DNA of 64,000 nt from Corynebacterium kroppenstedtii (lineage in GTDB: Bacteria; Actinomycetota; Actinomycetes; Mycobacteriales; Mycobacteriaceae), in contig NZ_QFRA01000009.1 of assembly GCF_003243515.1 (NCBI RefSeq), forward strand, positions 1 to 64,000. The letters are read 5' to 3'. Positions 7,413 through 17,138 of the stretch are shown here, piece after piece (position 1 is the first letter of the stretch; the number at the start of each line of letters is the position of its first letter). The notes beneath the pieces are model-generated. The model saw only the letters and a program-made list of their open reading frames with translations. It had not been told where the DNA came from and searched no databases. Made by a program: the position numbers and the translations under genes.

Positions 7413-9659
7413 ATGGCAGCCATCCAGAACGACCACTACACCACTGAGCACACCACCCACGTCGCCCATTCGGCGAACACCTCCCACAGACGTGGTGTGC
7501 GGCTCACTGCAACCGCAGCCGCGCTCACACTCACGGGCGGAGTGCTGCTGGGCAGCACAACCATGCCCGAAGCCTCAGCTCAGGTGGCACAAACCGCGCA
7601 GACCAACGTCGTCGCTCAAAGTGACTCCACAGGATCAAACACCGACACCAGCGGTTCCAGTGTGGCCACACGCGAACGTATCAATGACAGCGTTGGGGCC
7701 CTCACCGACAGTCAGAAGAAAGACCTGACGGATAAAATCAAAAAGCTACAGGTTGACGATGACATCGCCATGACCGTCTACATCGCCAACAGCTTCGGCA
7801 ACATGTCGGGGAAAGAATGGGCACACGAACGGTACCAAGAAAATCCGCAGTCCAACGTGCTTATCGTGGCTTTCGACGTTACTAAGCGCACGCAGGGGGT
7901 GTACGGCGGGCGGAACGTCGGCAATGCCGTGACAAAGAAAACGTACGAGGCCGCCAAGGAACCACTCGCGGAGGATACCCCCGACTGGAATACCGTCATC
8001 ACTGACAAGATCGACGCCGCGAAGGATGCGAGTGACAATTCGGCGGCACTGTTCTGGCTGGGCGGTGGGGCTATTGCCATCATCGCTGCCGGTGGCGGTG
8101 TGTGGTACATGAACCGGCGACGCACGAAGAAGCAACAGGAAACGATGGTCAAGGATGCCCAAACCATCAATCCGGATGACACAACGTCGCTTAACGAATT
8201 GCCCTACTCCGTGTTGGAGGAACGCGCACAGGAGGAGCTGACGAGCACGGATGCGTCGATTCGGACAGCCGACGACGAACTCCGGCTGGCCATTGCGGAA
8301 TTCGGTGAAGACCGGGCGCGGCCCTTCATCCGGGCCATGGATCACTCGAAGCGGACCCTGGAGAGAGCGTTCCAGCTTCGCAGCAAAATTGATTCGGGGA
8401 CAGTGCGTTCTGAAGAAGAGCGCAAGGCCATGCTTGTGGATATCGTGAGCTCATGTGGGCAAGCCGACCGCGGCCTCGATAAACAGTCCGACGAGTTCTC
8501 GCGCCTTCGCGGGCTGCTCATCGATTCGGACCGACGGCTCGACGAGCTCACCCAACGCATTGTGTCGCTTCGTGCACGGCTGCCTGAGGCGTCATCAACG
8601 CTGAGCGAGCTGCGCACGAAGTACGCATCCGATGCTCTGGCTTCCATCGCTGACAATGTTGACATTGCCACCGAGCACCTGGATAACGCCGAGCGGGCCG
8701 TCGATAGGGGCCGTGCCCTCGCCCACCAACCTGCAGGTGAACAGGGCGGACTCGTGGAATATATCCGCACAGCGGAAATGACCACCGGCCAGGCCGACGA
8801 CCTCCTCACCGATATCGAGCAGGCCGACGAGCGCATTGCCGAGGCCCGGAGCAATATTCGCTCCCTCATTGACGAGATCACTGAGGAGCTGACCGAGGCC
8901 GGGAAGCTTCGCGCGCGGGCAAGTGCTCAGGGGGCGCAATTCGACTTCGACAAGATGGATGCCATTGCGACCGAAGTATGGGATGCTGTGGAGGATGCGC
9001 GCGCTATCGACGCGCCGACGGGGACGTCGGCGGCTGCCGTTACTACGGGTGGCGAACCGGACGAAAGTGGATCAACCAGCGCGAAGAGTGGAGAACTAGC
9101 ACGAACCAGTGCTGACCCTCTGGCGATGTACAAGCGGTTGTTGGAGGTGGATGAAAAACTCGACGCGCTGCTCGAACAAGCGCGTGACTCTGATCGCGAC
9201 CGTAACCGGGCGCTTCGTGTTTTCGATCGGACGCGCGATGATGCCGCCGCGCAGATTGAGGCAGCGGATAGTTTGATCTCGACTCGTGGTCAGGCTGTCG
9301 GCACACAGGCGCGAACTCTGCTCTCTGACGCTCAACGACAATTGAGCCAGGCGCAGTCGCTGCGGACTAGTGACACGCGACGTGCAATCTCGGAGGCACG
9401 CCACGCTGGCGAGTTAGGCAGGCGGGCTGAACAAGCAGCGCGCAACGATATCGATGACTTCACTCGACGCAATCAGAGTTACTTCGGCGGTGGCGGCAAC
9501 GGCGGCGCCTTCATCGCCGGAATGTTGATCTCGTCGCTCTTCCACGGCGGTGGCCACTACGGAGGGTACGGAAACTACGGCGGCGGATTCGGTGATGGAT
9601 TCGGCGACGACTTTGGTGGTTTCAGCGACGGAGGCAGCGGATTCGACGGAGCGTTCTAA
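7413..9659 (+). CDS. TPM-domain membrane protein with long coiled-coil region
   Basis: The product is 748 residues. An Arg/His-rich N-terminus leads to a signal-type hydrophobic stretch ending near EASAQ (about residue 57). A TPM domain follows (about 85-195: ERINDSVGALTDSQKKDL, the AMTVYIANSFG strand, NVLIVAFDV). Next is one membrane helix (about 211-232). A cytoplasmic region of more than 400 residues is rich in heptad-like Leu, Glu, Arg and Ala and is probably coiled-coil. The C-terminus is Gly/Tyr/Phe-rich (GGGHYGGYGNYGGGF). A homologous gene follows dnaG/dgt in mycobacteria. TPM domains are thought to act in membrane protein quality control, but the role here is unknown. A TATTCT-type -10 lies about 20 bases before the ATG. 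Confidence 0.85.
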   Translation: MAAIQNDHYTTEHTTHVAHSANTSHRRGVRLTATAAALTLTGGVLLGSTTMPEASAQVAQTAQTNVVAQSDSTGSNTDTSGSSVATRERINDSVGALTDSQKKDLTDKIKKLQVDDDIAMTVYIANSFGNMSGKEWAHERYQENPQSNVLIVAFDVTKRTQGVYGGRNVGNAVTKKTYEAAKEPLAEDTPDWNTVITDKIDAAKDASDNSAALFWLGGGAIAIIAAGGGVWYMNRRRTKKQQETMVKDAQTINPDDTTSLNELPYSVLEERAQEELTSTDASIRTADDELRLAIAEFGEDRARPFIRAMDHSKRTLERAFQLRSKIDSGTVRSEEERKAMLVDIVSSCGQADRGLDKQSDEFSRLRGLLIDSDRRLDELTQRIVSLRARLPEASSTLSELRTKYASDALASIADNVDIATEHLDNAERAVDRGRALAHQPAGEQGGLVEYIRTAEMTTGQADDLLTDIEQADERIAEARSNIRSLIDEITEELTEAGKLRARASAQGAQFDFDKMDAIATEVWDAVEDARAIDAPTGTSAAAVTTGGEPDESGSTSAKSGELARTSADPLAMYKRLLEVDEKLDALLEQARDSDRDRNRALRVFDRTRDDAAAQIEAADSLISTRGQAVGTQARTLLSDAQRQLSQAQSLRTSDTRRAISEARHAGELGRRAEQAARNDIDDFTRRNQSYFGGGGNGGAFIAGMLISSLFHGGGHYGGYGNYGGGFGDGFGDDFGGFSDGGSGFDGAF

Positions 9660-9748
9660 CGCGCCCCAGCGGTCGCCTGTGGCCCGGCCGCCGGTGTGAC
9701 CACCTTCGCTTCTCGGCTACCACCTGGCTGTTATGTGGCCATATGTTC

Positions 9749-10444
9749 TTACAGCAAGAGCACCAACAACATAAACGGCAGGAGCACGATCAGCAGCACC
9801 GTCCACATCCAGGTGCTCGCGACTAACTGTGACTCCAACTGCATCCGGGCAACCCACGCCAGAAACACTTGTTGTTCGGTGGTCATCGCCGACTCCTGGC
9901 CGGACTCTAACTCAACAACCACGTGCCGGACACCACGATTACCGCCGGTGAATTGCCCTAATTTCGTCTCATCGGGCGTCTCAAACACGAAGTCCAGTTT
10001 GCCACAGTTGACGATATTAACCGCGGGTACGCCCTCCGAGGTGCCACGAGGTTCAGACGCGACAGCGCTGTCCGGAGCAGGATCGGCAGAAGGCGTCTCT
10101 GCGCTACCCATGTCGAGGGCCACGCGCTTCGCACGCCCGATCTGCCCTTCTTTCCCCTCGCGCTGAGATTGCGGATCAGCGTGGAAATTCTGCCCATCAG
10201 GCCCTGAGGCGGACAGCCTTCCCTTCGTGTGTGGAACAAATGTCCACTCGGGCCACGATTCAGGATCCGCACTCGGCTCAGAGGATGGCTGGTCGCCTCC
10301 TCCCGTCGCAGCGCCGGATGGTTTCACCCGCGCCGATGTCAGCTCCCTCGACTGGGAAAACCGCGCGATTAATCCGTCGTCACGGAAAAGATCCAGGTGG
10401 GCAACGCCACCGTCTTCTTGACGAGGACCCCACGATAGTTTCAT
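9749..10444 (-). CDS. Tail-anchored hypothetical protein
   Basis: The product is 231 residues and starts directly after the glyS stop codon (TAA then ATG), so it is probably translated by coupling with glyS. The N-terminal 30 residues look folded (WGPRQEDGGVAHLDLFRDD). A Ser/Pro/Gly-rich low-complexity middle follows, then a second folded-looking piece (IVNCGKLDFVFET, RHVVVELESG), and the C-terminus is one strong membrane helix (about 205-231). I do not recognise a family. The topology suggests a cytoplasmic protein anchored by its tail. Confidence 0.7.
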   Translation of the reverse strand: MKLSWGPRQEDGGVAHLDLFRDDGLIARFSQSRELTSARVKPSGAATGGGDQPSSEPSADPESWPEWTFVPHTKGRLSASGPDGQNFHADPQSQREGKEGQIGRAKRVALDMGSAETPSADPAPDSAVASEPRGTSEGVPAVNIVNCGKLDFVFETPDETKLGQFTGGNRGVRHVVVELESGQESAMTTEQQVFLAWVARMQLESQLVASTWMWTVLLIVLLPFMLLVLLL

Positions 10445-11827
10445 TTAGCACCCTGCCAACCGCTCAGCCAGGTAACCCTGCAACTTGTCAATGCTGACGC
10501 GCTCCTGCTCCATCGTGTCGCGCTCACGGACAGTCACCGCGTGATCATCCAGCGTGTCAAAATCGACGGTCACACAGAACGGCGTACCGATCTCATCTTG
10601 ACGGCGGTAGCGCCGGCCAATCGCACCCGAAATGTCATAGTCAACGTTCCACAAACCGCGCAGATCATGCGCCACCTTCTCCGCCGTCGGCGTCAACGTG
10701 TCCTTCTTCGACAGCGGCAGAACCGCCACCTTCACCGGAGCCAGGCGGCGATCCAGACGCAACACCGTGCGCTTATCCACGCCACCCTTGGCGTTGGGAG
10801 CTTCATCCTCGTGGTAAGCGTCGATAAGGAAGGCCATCAATGAGCGCGTCAGGCCAAACGACGGCTCAATGACGTACGGAACATAGCGCTCGCCGGTGGG
10901 CTGATCAAAGAAACTGAGGTCTTCGCCCGAGCCCTTAATGTGGCTCTGCAGGTCAAAGTCGGTGCGGTTCGCAATACCCATGAGCTCACCCCAGCCCGAG
11001 CCAGCGAAACCGAACTGGTACTCCAGGTCGATCGTCCGATCGGAATAGTGAGCGCGCTCATCCTCCGGAACATCGGACTTCCGCAAGTGATCGGGATCAA
11101 TGCCCAGGTCAACAAACCAGTTCCAGCAATCCTCAACCCAGCGATCAAAGTGCTGCGGGGCATCAGCAGGCGGAACGAAATACTCGATCTCCATCTGCTC
11201 AAACTCGCGGGTCCGGAAAATGAAGTTCCCGGGCGTGATCTCATTGCGGAACGCCTTGCCCAACTGGCCAATACCGAACGGTGGCTTCTTGCGGGACGTC
11301 GTCTGAACATTCTTGAAGTTCACGAATATGCCCTGGGCCGTCTCCGGTCGGAGGTAATGCAGCCCCTCTTCATTGTCGACGGGACCGAGGTAGGTCTTCA
11401 TCAAGCCGGAGAACATCTGCGGCTCCGTCCACTCCCCCGGCTGTCCGGTCTCTGGATCGGGAACATCTGCAAGACCGTTAGCCGGCGGGTGGCCATGCTT
11501 GGCCTCATAGGCCTCGATGAGGTGGTCAGCACGATACCGCTTGTGCGTGTGCAAAGACTCGACCAGCGGATCGGTGAAGGTCTTCACGTGGCCCGAAGAC
11601 ACCCAGACTTCACGCGGAAGAATAATGGACGAATCCAGGCCCACCATGTCCCCGCGAGACTGAACAAATGTCCGCCACCACTGCTTCTTGATGTTTTCCT
11701 TCAGTTCAACGCCGAGCGGACCGTAATCCCACGCCGACCGAGTTCCCCCGTAGATTTCACCACTCGGATACACCAAGCCCCTGCGTTTACACAGGTTCAC
11801 CACAGTGTCAATTACCGATGCAGCCAC
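10445..11827 (-). CDS. glyS: Glycyl-tRNA synthetase, dimeric type
   Basis: The product is 460 residues and charges tRNA-Gly with glycine. It is the one-chain class II enzyme found in Actinobacteria. Visible are the N-terminal LCKRRGLVYPSGEIYGG, motif 2-like sequence RNEITPGNFIFRTREFEQME, the motif 3 area GLTRSLMAFLIDAY, and a C-terminal anticodon-binding domain (LAPVKVAVLPLSKK). I chose GTG at 11827 because AAGGAG lies six bases upstream and the protein then starts (M)AASVIDTVVNLCKR, as in homologues. An upstream ATG at 12007 would add 60 residues of non-conserved, Cys/Arg/Trp-rich sequence. Confidence 0.95.
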   Translation of the reverse strand: MAASVIDTVVNLCKRRGLVYPSGEIYGGTRSAWDYGPLGVELKENIKKQWWRTFVQSRGDMVGLDSSIILPREVWVSSGHVKTFTDPLVESLHTHKRYRADHLIEAYEAKHGHPPANGLADVPDPETGQPGEWTEPQMFSGLMKTYLGPVDNEEGLHYLRPETAQGIFVNFKNVQTTSRKKPPFGIGQLGKAFRNEITPGNFIFRTREFEQMEIEYFVPPADAPQHFDRWVEDCWNWFVDLGIDPDHLRKSDVPEDERAHYSDRTIDLEYQFGFAGSGWGELMGIANRTDFDLQSHIKGSGEDLSFFDQPTGERYVPYVIEPSFGLTRSLMAFLIDAYHEDEAPNAKGGVDKRTVLRLDRRLAPVKVAVLPLSKKDTLTPTAEKVAHDLRGLWNVDYDISGAIGRRYRRQDEIGTPFCVTVDFDTLDDHAVTVRERDTMEQERVSIDKLQGYLAERLAGC

Positions 11828-12017
11828 GCAAATCTCCTTGTACTTCACACGACGCGGTACGCCGAACGACGCGTTCTTCACTTCCGGTACATTCTGCGTC
11901 ATGCGCCCGGCAATCAGCCGTCGACGCACCACACATAATCGCGTCCACCAGCCTAGCCCACAGACACGACACGTCCACACACGGACACAGAAGAACCCGC
12001 TTGTCATAGGCTCCTAA

Positions 12018-12023
12018 TAGAAT
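12018..12023 (+). promoter_or_regulatory. -10 box (TAGAAT), probable leaderless transcript
   Basis: TAGAAT ends seven bases before the ATG at 12031, which lacks a Shine-Dalgarno sequence. This supports that start codon for the downstream gene. Confidence 0.5.
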
Positions 12024-12030
12024 TGTCTTT

Positions 12031-12921
12031 ATGGCTTCATTACTTAACGTTGTACCCAGCGCGATAAAAGACCGTTTCTCATCAAAAAAGCACTCTGACA
12101 AGCAGTCCGACGACGAGCTCGATGTCGACGAGAACGTCGAGAATGACAACCTCGAGAATAAAGAAAAACCGTCGAGGATCCTCTCCGCTGTCGAACGCGC
12201 CGCAGAAATACAGGTGAGACCCATTGCGCGTTATGTCCACATGGTGAAATCCAAGCATGAAGGGGATAGCACCGCCCAAGTCCAAGAAGTCATTAATAAG
12301 CACTTCCGACGCCTCGCGACGACGACAGGGGTGGGTGCTGGAGCATCAGCTGCCGTCCCCGGTGTTGGCACGCTTGCATCCTTAGGTGTTTCGACGGGCG
12401 ATGCGTTCTTATTCCTTGAGCTCACGACGTGGTACACGCTGTCCTCGGCGTACCTTCGCGGAATCGACATTTCCCGTCACAAGGACCGCACGGCGCTCGT
12501 TTTGCTCGCGATCAATGGGTCGTCGGCAAACGAAGCCATTGCGACAGTGTTGGACAGCGGAAACGTTTTCCGCTTGAGGTCTTTGAGCCAGCCCGCGGTG
12601 GGGCAGGTCAATAACCAGCTGGCCTCGATGGCGCTCAAGAGGATCCGTAGACGGGCTGCCACCAGCATGGTTGCCAAGGCTCTTCCGCTGGGCATTGGCG
12701 CTCTCATGGGCGGCACCCTCAACAGGAAAATTGCCTCGAAAGCCATCGAGCACGTCAGCGCAACACTAGGCGACCCGCCGCTCGTGTGGCCCGACACTAC
12801 CCGTGCCCTGGAGCAAGGTGACTCCGGAACATCCGACGCTGCCACGGCGTTAGAAAACGCATGGGAAAAAATGGCCCAGAGCGGCGACGACAAGAGCGAC
12901 GATAAGAGCAGCAGCGACTAA
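12031..12921 (+). CDS. Conserved-type hypothetical protein, possible EcsC-like fold
   Basis: The product is 296 residues. A charged, acidic N-terminus (about 1-60) is followed by a helical region containing a glycine/alanine-rich hydrophobic segment (TGVGAGASAAVPGVGTLAS, about 98-116), a second hydrophobic helix (FLFLELTTWYTLSSAYL) and a third (MVAKALPLGIGALMGG). The C-terminus is Asp/Ser/Lys-rich. The pattern resembles EcsC-type membrane-associated proteins, but I cannot confirm the family. It lies 143 bases upstream of the ABC exporter and odhA; mycobacteria also have a membrane protein gene near kgd. Function unknown. Confidence 0.65.
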   Translation: MASLLNVVPSAIKDRFSSKKHSDKQSDDELDVDENVENDNLENKEKPSRILSAVERAAEIQVRPIARYVHMVKSKHEGDSTAQVQEVINKHFRRLATTTGVGAGASAAVPGVGTLASLGVSTGDAFLFLELTTWYTLSSAYLRGIDISRHKDRTALVLLAINGSSANEAIATVLDSGNVFRLRSLSQPAVGQVNNQLASMALKRIRRRAATSMVAKALPLGIGALMGGTLNRKIASKAIEHVSATLGDPPLVWPDTTRALEQGDSGTSDAATALENAWEKMAQSGDDKSDDKSSSD

Positions 12922-13064
12922 CGAACAAACGCTAACAATCATTAGAAGCAAGGAACACGACAACGACGAACACCGAGGACACCTCCACTGGCGCCGTCGC
13001 CAGTGAGAAGACTGATGCCGAAACCCCACGGAAGCATGATCTACGTGGACTTTTCCGCGTATGC

Positions 13065-16000
13065 ATGATTCACCCGTACTACACGTGGGGAGCGATGGCG
13101 GCCACGTTGGCCATCACCATCGCAGAAATCTTGATTCCGCTTGTCACCGCACGGGCCGTCGACACAGCGACGGAGCAAGCGCGCCCGACCGCCTTGTGGT
13201 CATGGATAACCTCGTCGACCGGGTGGACGCCACTGACCGCGGTGATCGTTGTCATGGTGGTCATCGCGCTCTTGCGGTACGCGTTCCAGTTCTCGCGACG
13301 CTACCTAGCAGGACAGATGAGCCAGTGGGCCCAGCATGAGCTCAGAATTCGTGTCCTTGGCAGCCTTGTTCGCCTGGGCGGTAAGGATCAAGACAACATC
13401 CGCACGGGGCAAGTTGTCTCCCGTTCGATTTCCGACCTCAACATGGTCCAGGGGCTCCTCGCGATGTTTCCGCTCGCCGCAGGGAGCGTCGTTAAGTTTG
13501 CCATCATTCTCGTGGTCATGTTCACACTATCGTGGCAGATGTCGCTGGCTGCGGTGATCGTGACGCCGATCCTGGTCATCGTCGGTTTGTGGAGTAAGCG
13601 CTCGATTTTCGCGTCGACCTGGACGGCCCAGCAGCAGGCCGCGAATGTCGCTACGCATGTTGAGCAAACCGTGACAGGTGTGCGGGTGGTTAAGGGGTTC
13701 GCGCAGGAGGAGCGCGAGATCACCACTCTGGACAAACTGGGCCGGACGCTGTACGCGCTGCAAATGCGCGCTGCCCATCAACAGGCGAAGTTCTTGCCGA
13801 CGCTTGCTGAGCTGCCGAACCTGGCATTGGTGGCCAATGTAGCGATCGGTGGTTGGCTAGCGTTGAACGGTCACATCACCATTGGTATTTTCCTTGCGTT
13901 TTCGACGTATTTAACGACGCTGACCGGTATTTGCCGCATGTTGTCCAATATGGCGATCTCGATGCAGATGGCCTTGTCATCCGTGTCCCGCGTCTTCGAC
14001 GTTGTCGATCTGGAGGCGGATTCTGATCCCGCTTGTCCCTCGCGTATTCCGGACGGTCCACTGGGGATTTCCTTCGATAACGTGTCTTTCTCCCAGCCAC
14101 AGACAGACGTGGATACGCCAACGGACATTGATAGTGAGCCGTCGGACAGTAACTTGGCGAACTCGTCGGACGCGTCAAAACCCGCGGGCGAGCGTATTCT
14201 CAACCACTTCTCCCTAGACATTGCCCCTGGCGAGACCACTGTGCTGGTCGGCCCGCCCGGCGCGGGTAAAAGTATGCTCGTCCAGCTCGCGGAGGGGTTT
14301 TATCCGGCCTCAGAGGGGTCAATTCGATTAACAACCTCGGGGCGCCCCTCCCCTGCACACGACGGCACCCATGAAGGCACCGGCGTCGATGGCGACGATA
14401 GTGACGTCGGCGCTGGCGTCGGCACGTACGAATCCCCCGTCGGCCGATCTGGATCCGACCACGAGTCTGTCGATATTACGGATATTCGGAAATGCGATCT
14501 ACGGCACGCGGTCTCCGCGGTCTTCGATGAGCCCTTCCTGTATTCGCGGTCTGTGCGTGAGAACATTGCGCTGGCGAACCCGCGGGCAACGGATGAGGAC
14601 ATCATCTCCGCAGCTAAGGATGCCAGCGCCCATGACTTCATCATGGAGCTGGAGGACGGCTACGACACGGTCGCTGGGGAACGCGGCCTGACGTTATCGG
14701 GCGGGCAGCGGCAACGTATTGCGCTCGCACGGGCCCTGGTCTCTGGTGCGCGCGTGCTTATTTTGGACGACGCGACCTCGGCTATCGACGCCACGACCGA
14801 AGCAGCCATCATCGCAGCGTTGAAGGCGCGGAAAGGGTCCATCACGCTGCTCCTTATCGCGCACCGCCATTCCACTCTTGCGTTGGCGGACCACATCACA
14901 CTCGTTGAGGCCGGCACTGTCACCGCGTACGGAACCCTGGACGAACTTCAGGGGTCGAGCCCGCACTTTTCCGAGCTCATGGCCTTGCCGTGCCACGACG
15001 CCGACGCATCCGTCGTCCCGTTCGATGACGGAGATGAACCGGACTTAGCGACGCTGTGGCCCACGGATCAGGACATGGATGAGCCCGGCGCGGCAGCCAC
15101 CGCGGGAGATGACCTGTCCGCATCGGGGGCCGCGCTGGCTGGCAGTGGCCTAGGCGCTGGCCTGGGTCAAGGAAGCTCTGCCGCCGGGATGCCTGCCACT
15201 CCTAAGGTGCTGGCGATGGTCGAGAGGCTCTCCCCCGCTACCGAACAGCCCAAGATTGACGCGGAATCGTTCCGCAATGACTCAACGCCGTTCAGTTTGC
15301 GCGGGTTACTTGGCACGGTGAAGTGGCTACTCATCGCGATCATCGCCACGTTATGCGTCTTGGTCACTGCCGACGTCGTCTTCCCCACCCTCGTGCGTCA
15401 CGCCATTGACGCCGGCGTCGGCAATAAAGATACGGGCGCTCTGGTCACCGCGACCGTGTTGGGGCTGATTATCGTGGTAGCGGCATGGATTGCCAGCACG
15501 ATCAACACCATTTTGACGTCGCGGGCGGGTGAACGGCTGCTGTATGGGCTCCGTTTACGGTCCTTTGCTCATGTTCAGCGGCTCGGATTCGATTACTTCG
15601 AGACGACTCAATCCGGTCGGATCATGACCCGCATGACCACCGATATCGACTCCCTGTCGAAGTTCCTCCAAGAGGGCTTGGCCCAGGCCATCGTGTCGGG
15701 GGCGACCTTGATCGGTGTCAGCATCATGTTGCTGGTGACTGCGCCTCGCCTGGCGTTGGTTGCACTGACGTCGTTACCCATTGTCATTGTGGCCACGGTG
15801 ATTTTCCGGCGGATTTCGTCGCGGTTGTATTCGGAGGCTCGCGGCCAAATTTCGACGGTAAATGCGGATTTTCAGGAGCTGGTTAATGGCATCCGCACCT
15901 CGCAGGTGTACAACCAGCAGGACTCCGATGTCGAGCGTTTCACGCATAGTGCGCTGGAATATCGGCGGTTGCGTATGCAGGCGCAAACCGTGGTCTCCAT

Positions 16001-17006
16001 TTATTTCCCTGGCATTAATGCGCTCTCCGAATTGGCCTCCGCTGCCGTCGTGGGAGTGGGCGCGGTCATGGTGCTCAATGGCACAGTGACAGCCGGTGTG
16101 CTCGTAGCGTTCATGATCTACATGAACCTCCTCTTCGCGCCCATCCAACAGCTATCTCAGGTTTTCGACATGTACCAGCAGGCCGAGGTCGGGTTGCGAC
16201 GCATTAGTGACTTGCTGTCACAGTCGACGTCGGTTCCCGACTCAGGACACGAGACACATGTTCCGGAGGGGCCCTTGTCATTAGACGACGTCACCTTCGC
16301 GTATTCGAACGGTGTGGACGTCCTTCACGAGATGTCAGAGACTATCGACGAAGGCTCCACTGTGGCAGTCGTCGGGGCGACGGGCGCGGGTAAATCAACG
16401 ATTGTGAAGCTGTTAGCCCGTTTTTATGACCCGACGGCTGGCGCGGTGCGGGCGGTGGATACCGATATCCGCGGCATCACTCTGGCGGCGTGGCGTGGGT
16501 CGCTCGGATTCGTCCCGCAAGAATCACACCTTTTTGCGGGGACTATCGCGTCGAATATCGCCTATGGCAAACCTGAAGCAACGCCGAATGAGGTCATCCA
16601 TGCCGCGCGATGCATCGGCGCCCTCCGCGCCATCGCCGCCATCCCCGGAGGCTTCCTTGCGCCGGTGGGTGAAGACGGGCGCGGACTGTCCTCCGGCCAG
16701 CGTCAGCTCATCGCACTCGCGCGTGCAGAACTAGTAAAACCGCAGCTCATGCTCCTCGACGAGGCGACGTCGACACTTGACCCGGCCACGGAAAAAACGA
16801 TTCTTTCCGCCAGCACGCGGCTGATGTCGAATCGAACGAGCGTGATTGTGGCCCACCGTTTGGCTACCGCGGCACAGGCGGATCGCATCCTCGTCATGGA
16901 TGGCGGGCGGATCGTCGAGACGGGGAATCACGATGAACTTCTCGCCCGCCAGGGAATCTACGCTGACCTGTGGAAACATTCGGTCTCCGGAGGAAGCGAC
17001 ACCTAG
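13065..17006 (+). CDS. Fused heterodimer-type ABC exporter (TMD-NBD-TMD-NBD)
   Basis: The chain is 1313 residues from the first usable ATG. Each half has a six-helix exporter domain and an ATP-binding domain. NBD1 has Walker A GPPGAGKS (about 395-402), signature LSGGQRQ (about 544) and Walker B LILDDATS. NBD2 has Walker A GATGAGKS (about 1103), signature LSSGQRQ and Walker B LLDEATS. NBD1 therefore has Asp instead of the catalytic Glu, and NBD2 a weakened signature, which together build one degenerate and one consensus ATP site. NBD1 also carries an insert of about 50 Gly/Asp/Ser-rich residues between Walker A and the Q-loop. The frame stays open upstream for about 45 codons but has no ATG, GTG or TTG; ACG (about 12966) after AAGGA looks like the ancestral start. 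The substrate is unknown. Confidence 0.9.
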   Translation: MIHPYYTWGAMAATLAITIAEILIPLVTARAVDTATEQARPTALWSWITSSTGWTPLTAVIVVMVVIALLRYAFQFSRRYLAGQMSQWAQHELRIRVLGSLVRLGGKDQDNIRTGQVVSRSISDLNMVQGLLAMFPLAAGSVVKFAIILVVMFTLSWQMSLAAVIVTPILVIVGLWSKRSIFASTWTAQQQAANVATHVEQTVTGVRVVKGFAQEEREITTLDKLGRTLYALQMRAAHQQAKFLPTLAELPNLALVANVAIGGWLALNGHITIGIFLAFSTYLTTLTGICRMLSNMAISMQMALSSVSRVFDVVDLEADSDPACPSRIPDGPLGISFDNVSFSQPQTDVDTPTDIDSEPSDSNLANSSDASKPAGERILNHFSLDIAPGETTVLVGPPGAGKSMLVQLAEGFYPASEGSIRLTTSGRPSPAHDGTHEGTGVDGDDSDVGAGVGTYESPVGRSGSDHESVDITDIRKCDLRHAVSAVFDEPFLYSRSVRENIALANPRATDEDIISAAKDASAHDFIMELEDGYDTVAGERGLTLSGGQRQRIALARALVSGARVLILDDATSAIDATTEAAIIAALKARKGSITLLLIAHRHSTLALADHITLVEAGTVTAYGTLDELQGSSPHFSELMALPCHDADASVVPFDDGDEPDLATLWPTDQDMDEPGAAATAGDDLSASGAALAGSGLGAGLGQGSSAAGMPATPKVLAMVERLSPATEQPKIDAESFRNDSTPFSLRGLLGTVKWLLIAIIATLCVLVTADVVFPTLVRHAIDAGVGNKDTGALVTATVLGLIIVVAAWIASTINTILTSRAGERLLYGLRLRSFAHVQRLGFDYFETTQSGRIMTRMTTDIDSLSKFLQEGLAQAIVSGATLIGVSIMLLVTAPRLALVALTSLPIVIVATVIFRRISSRLYSEARGQISTVNADFQELVNGIRTSQVYNQQDSDVERFTHSALEYRRLRMQAQTVVSIYFPGINALSELASAAVVGVGAVMVLNGTVTAGVLVAFMIYMNLLFAPIQQLSQVFDMYQQAEVGLRRISDLLSQSTSVPDSGHETHVPEGPLSLDDVTFAYSNGVDVLHEMSETIDEGSTVAVVGATGAGKSTIVKLLARFYDPTAGAVRAVDTDIRGITLAAWRGSLGFVPQESHLFAGTIASNIAYGKPEATPNEVIHAARCIGALRAIAAIPGGFLAPVGEDGRGLSSGQRQLIALARAELVKPQLMLLDEATSTLDPATEKTILSASTRLMSNRTSVIVAHRLATAAQADRILVMDGGRIVETGNHDELLARQGIYADLWKHSVSGGSDT

Positions 17007-17138
17007 TTGACACCAACGGGGGCACCCTCTTGTGCGGAAAAGGCCTCCAAAAGGGCCCCGTTTTGGGCGACAAAAGGCATAAGCGGTTACTCTGTAGAGA
17101 AGTGAGTCACAATCGACGAAATGAGGCGAGCACCCGCT

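Noticed and set aside
10940..11938. Long open frame opposite glyS
   Set aside because: Shadow of glyS, without family features.
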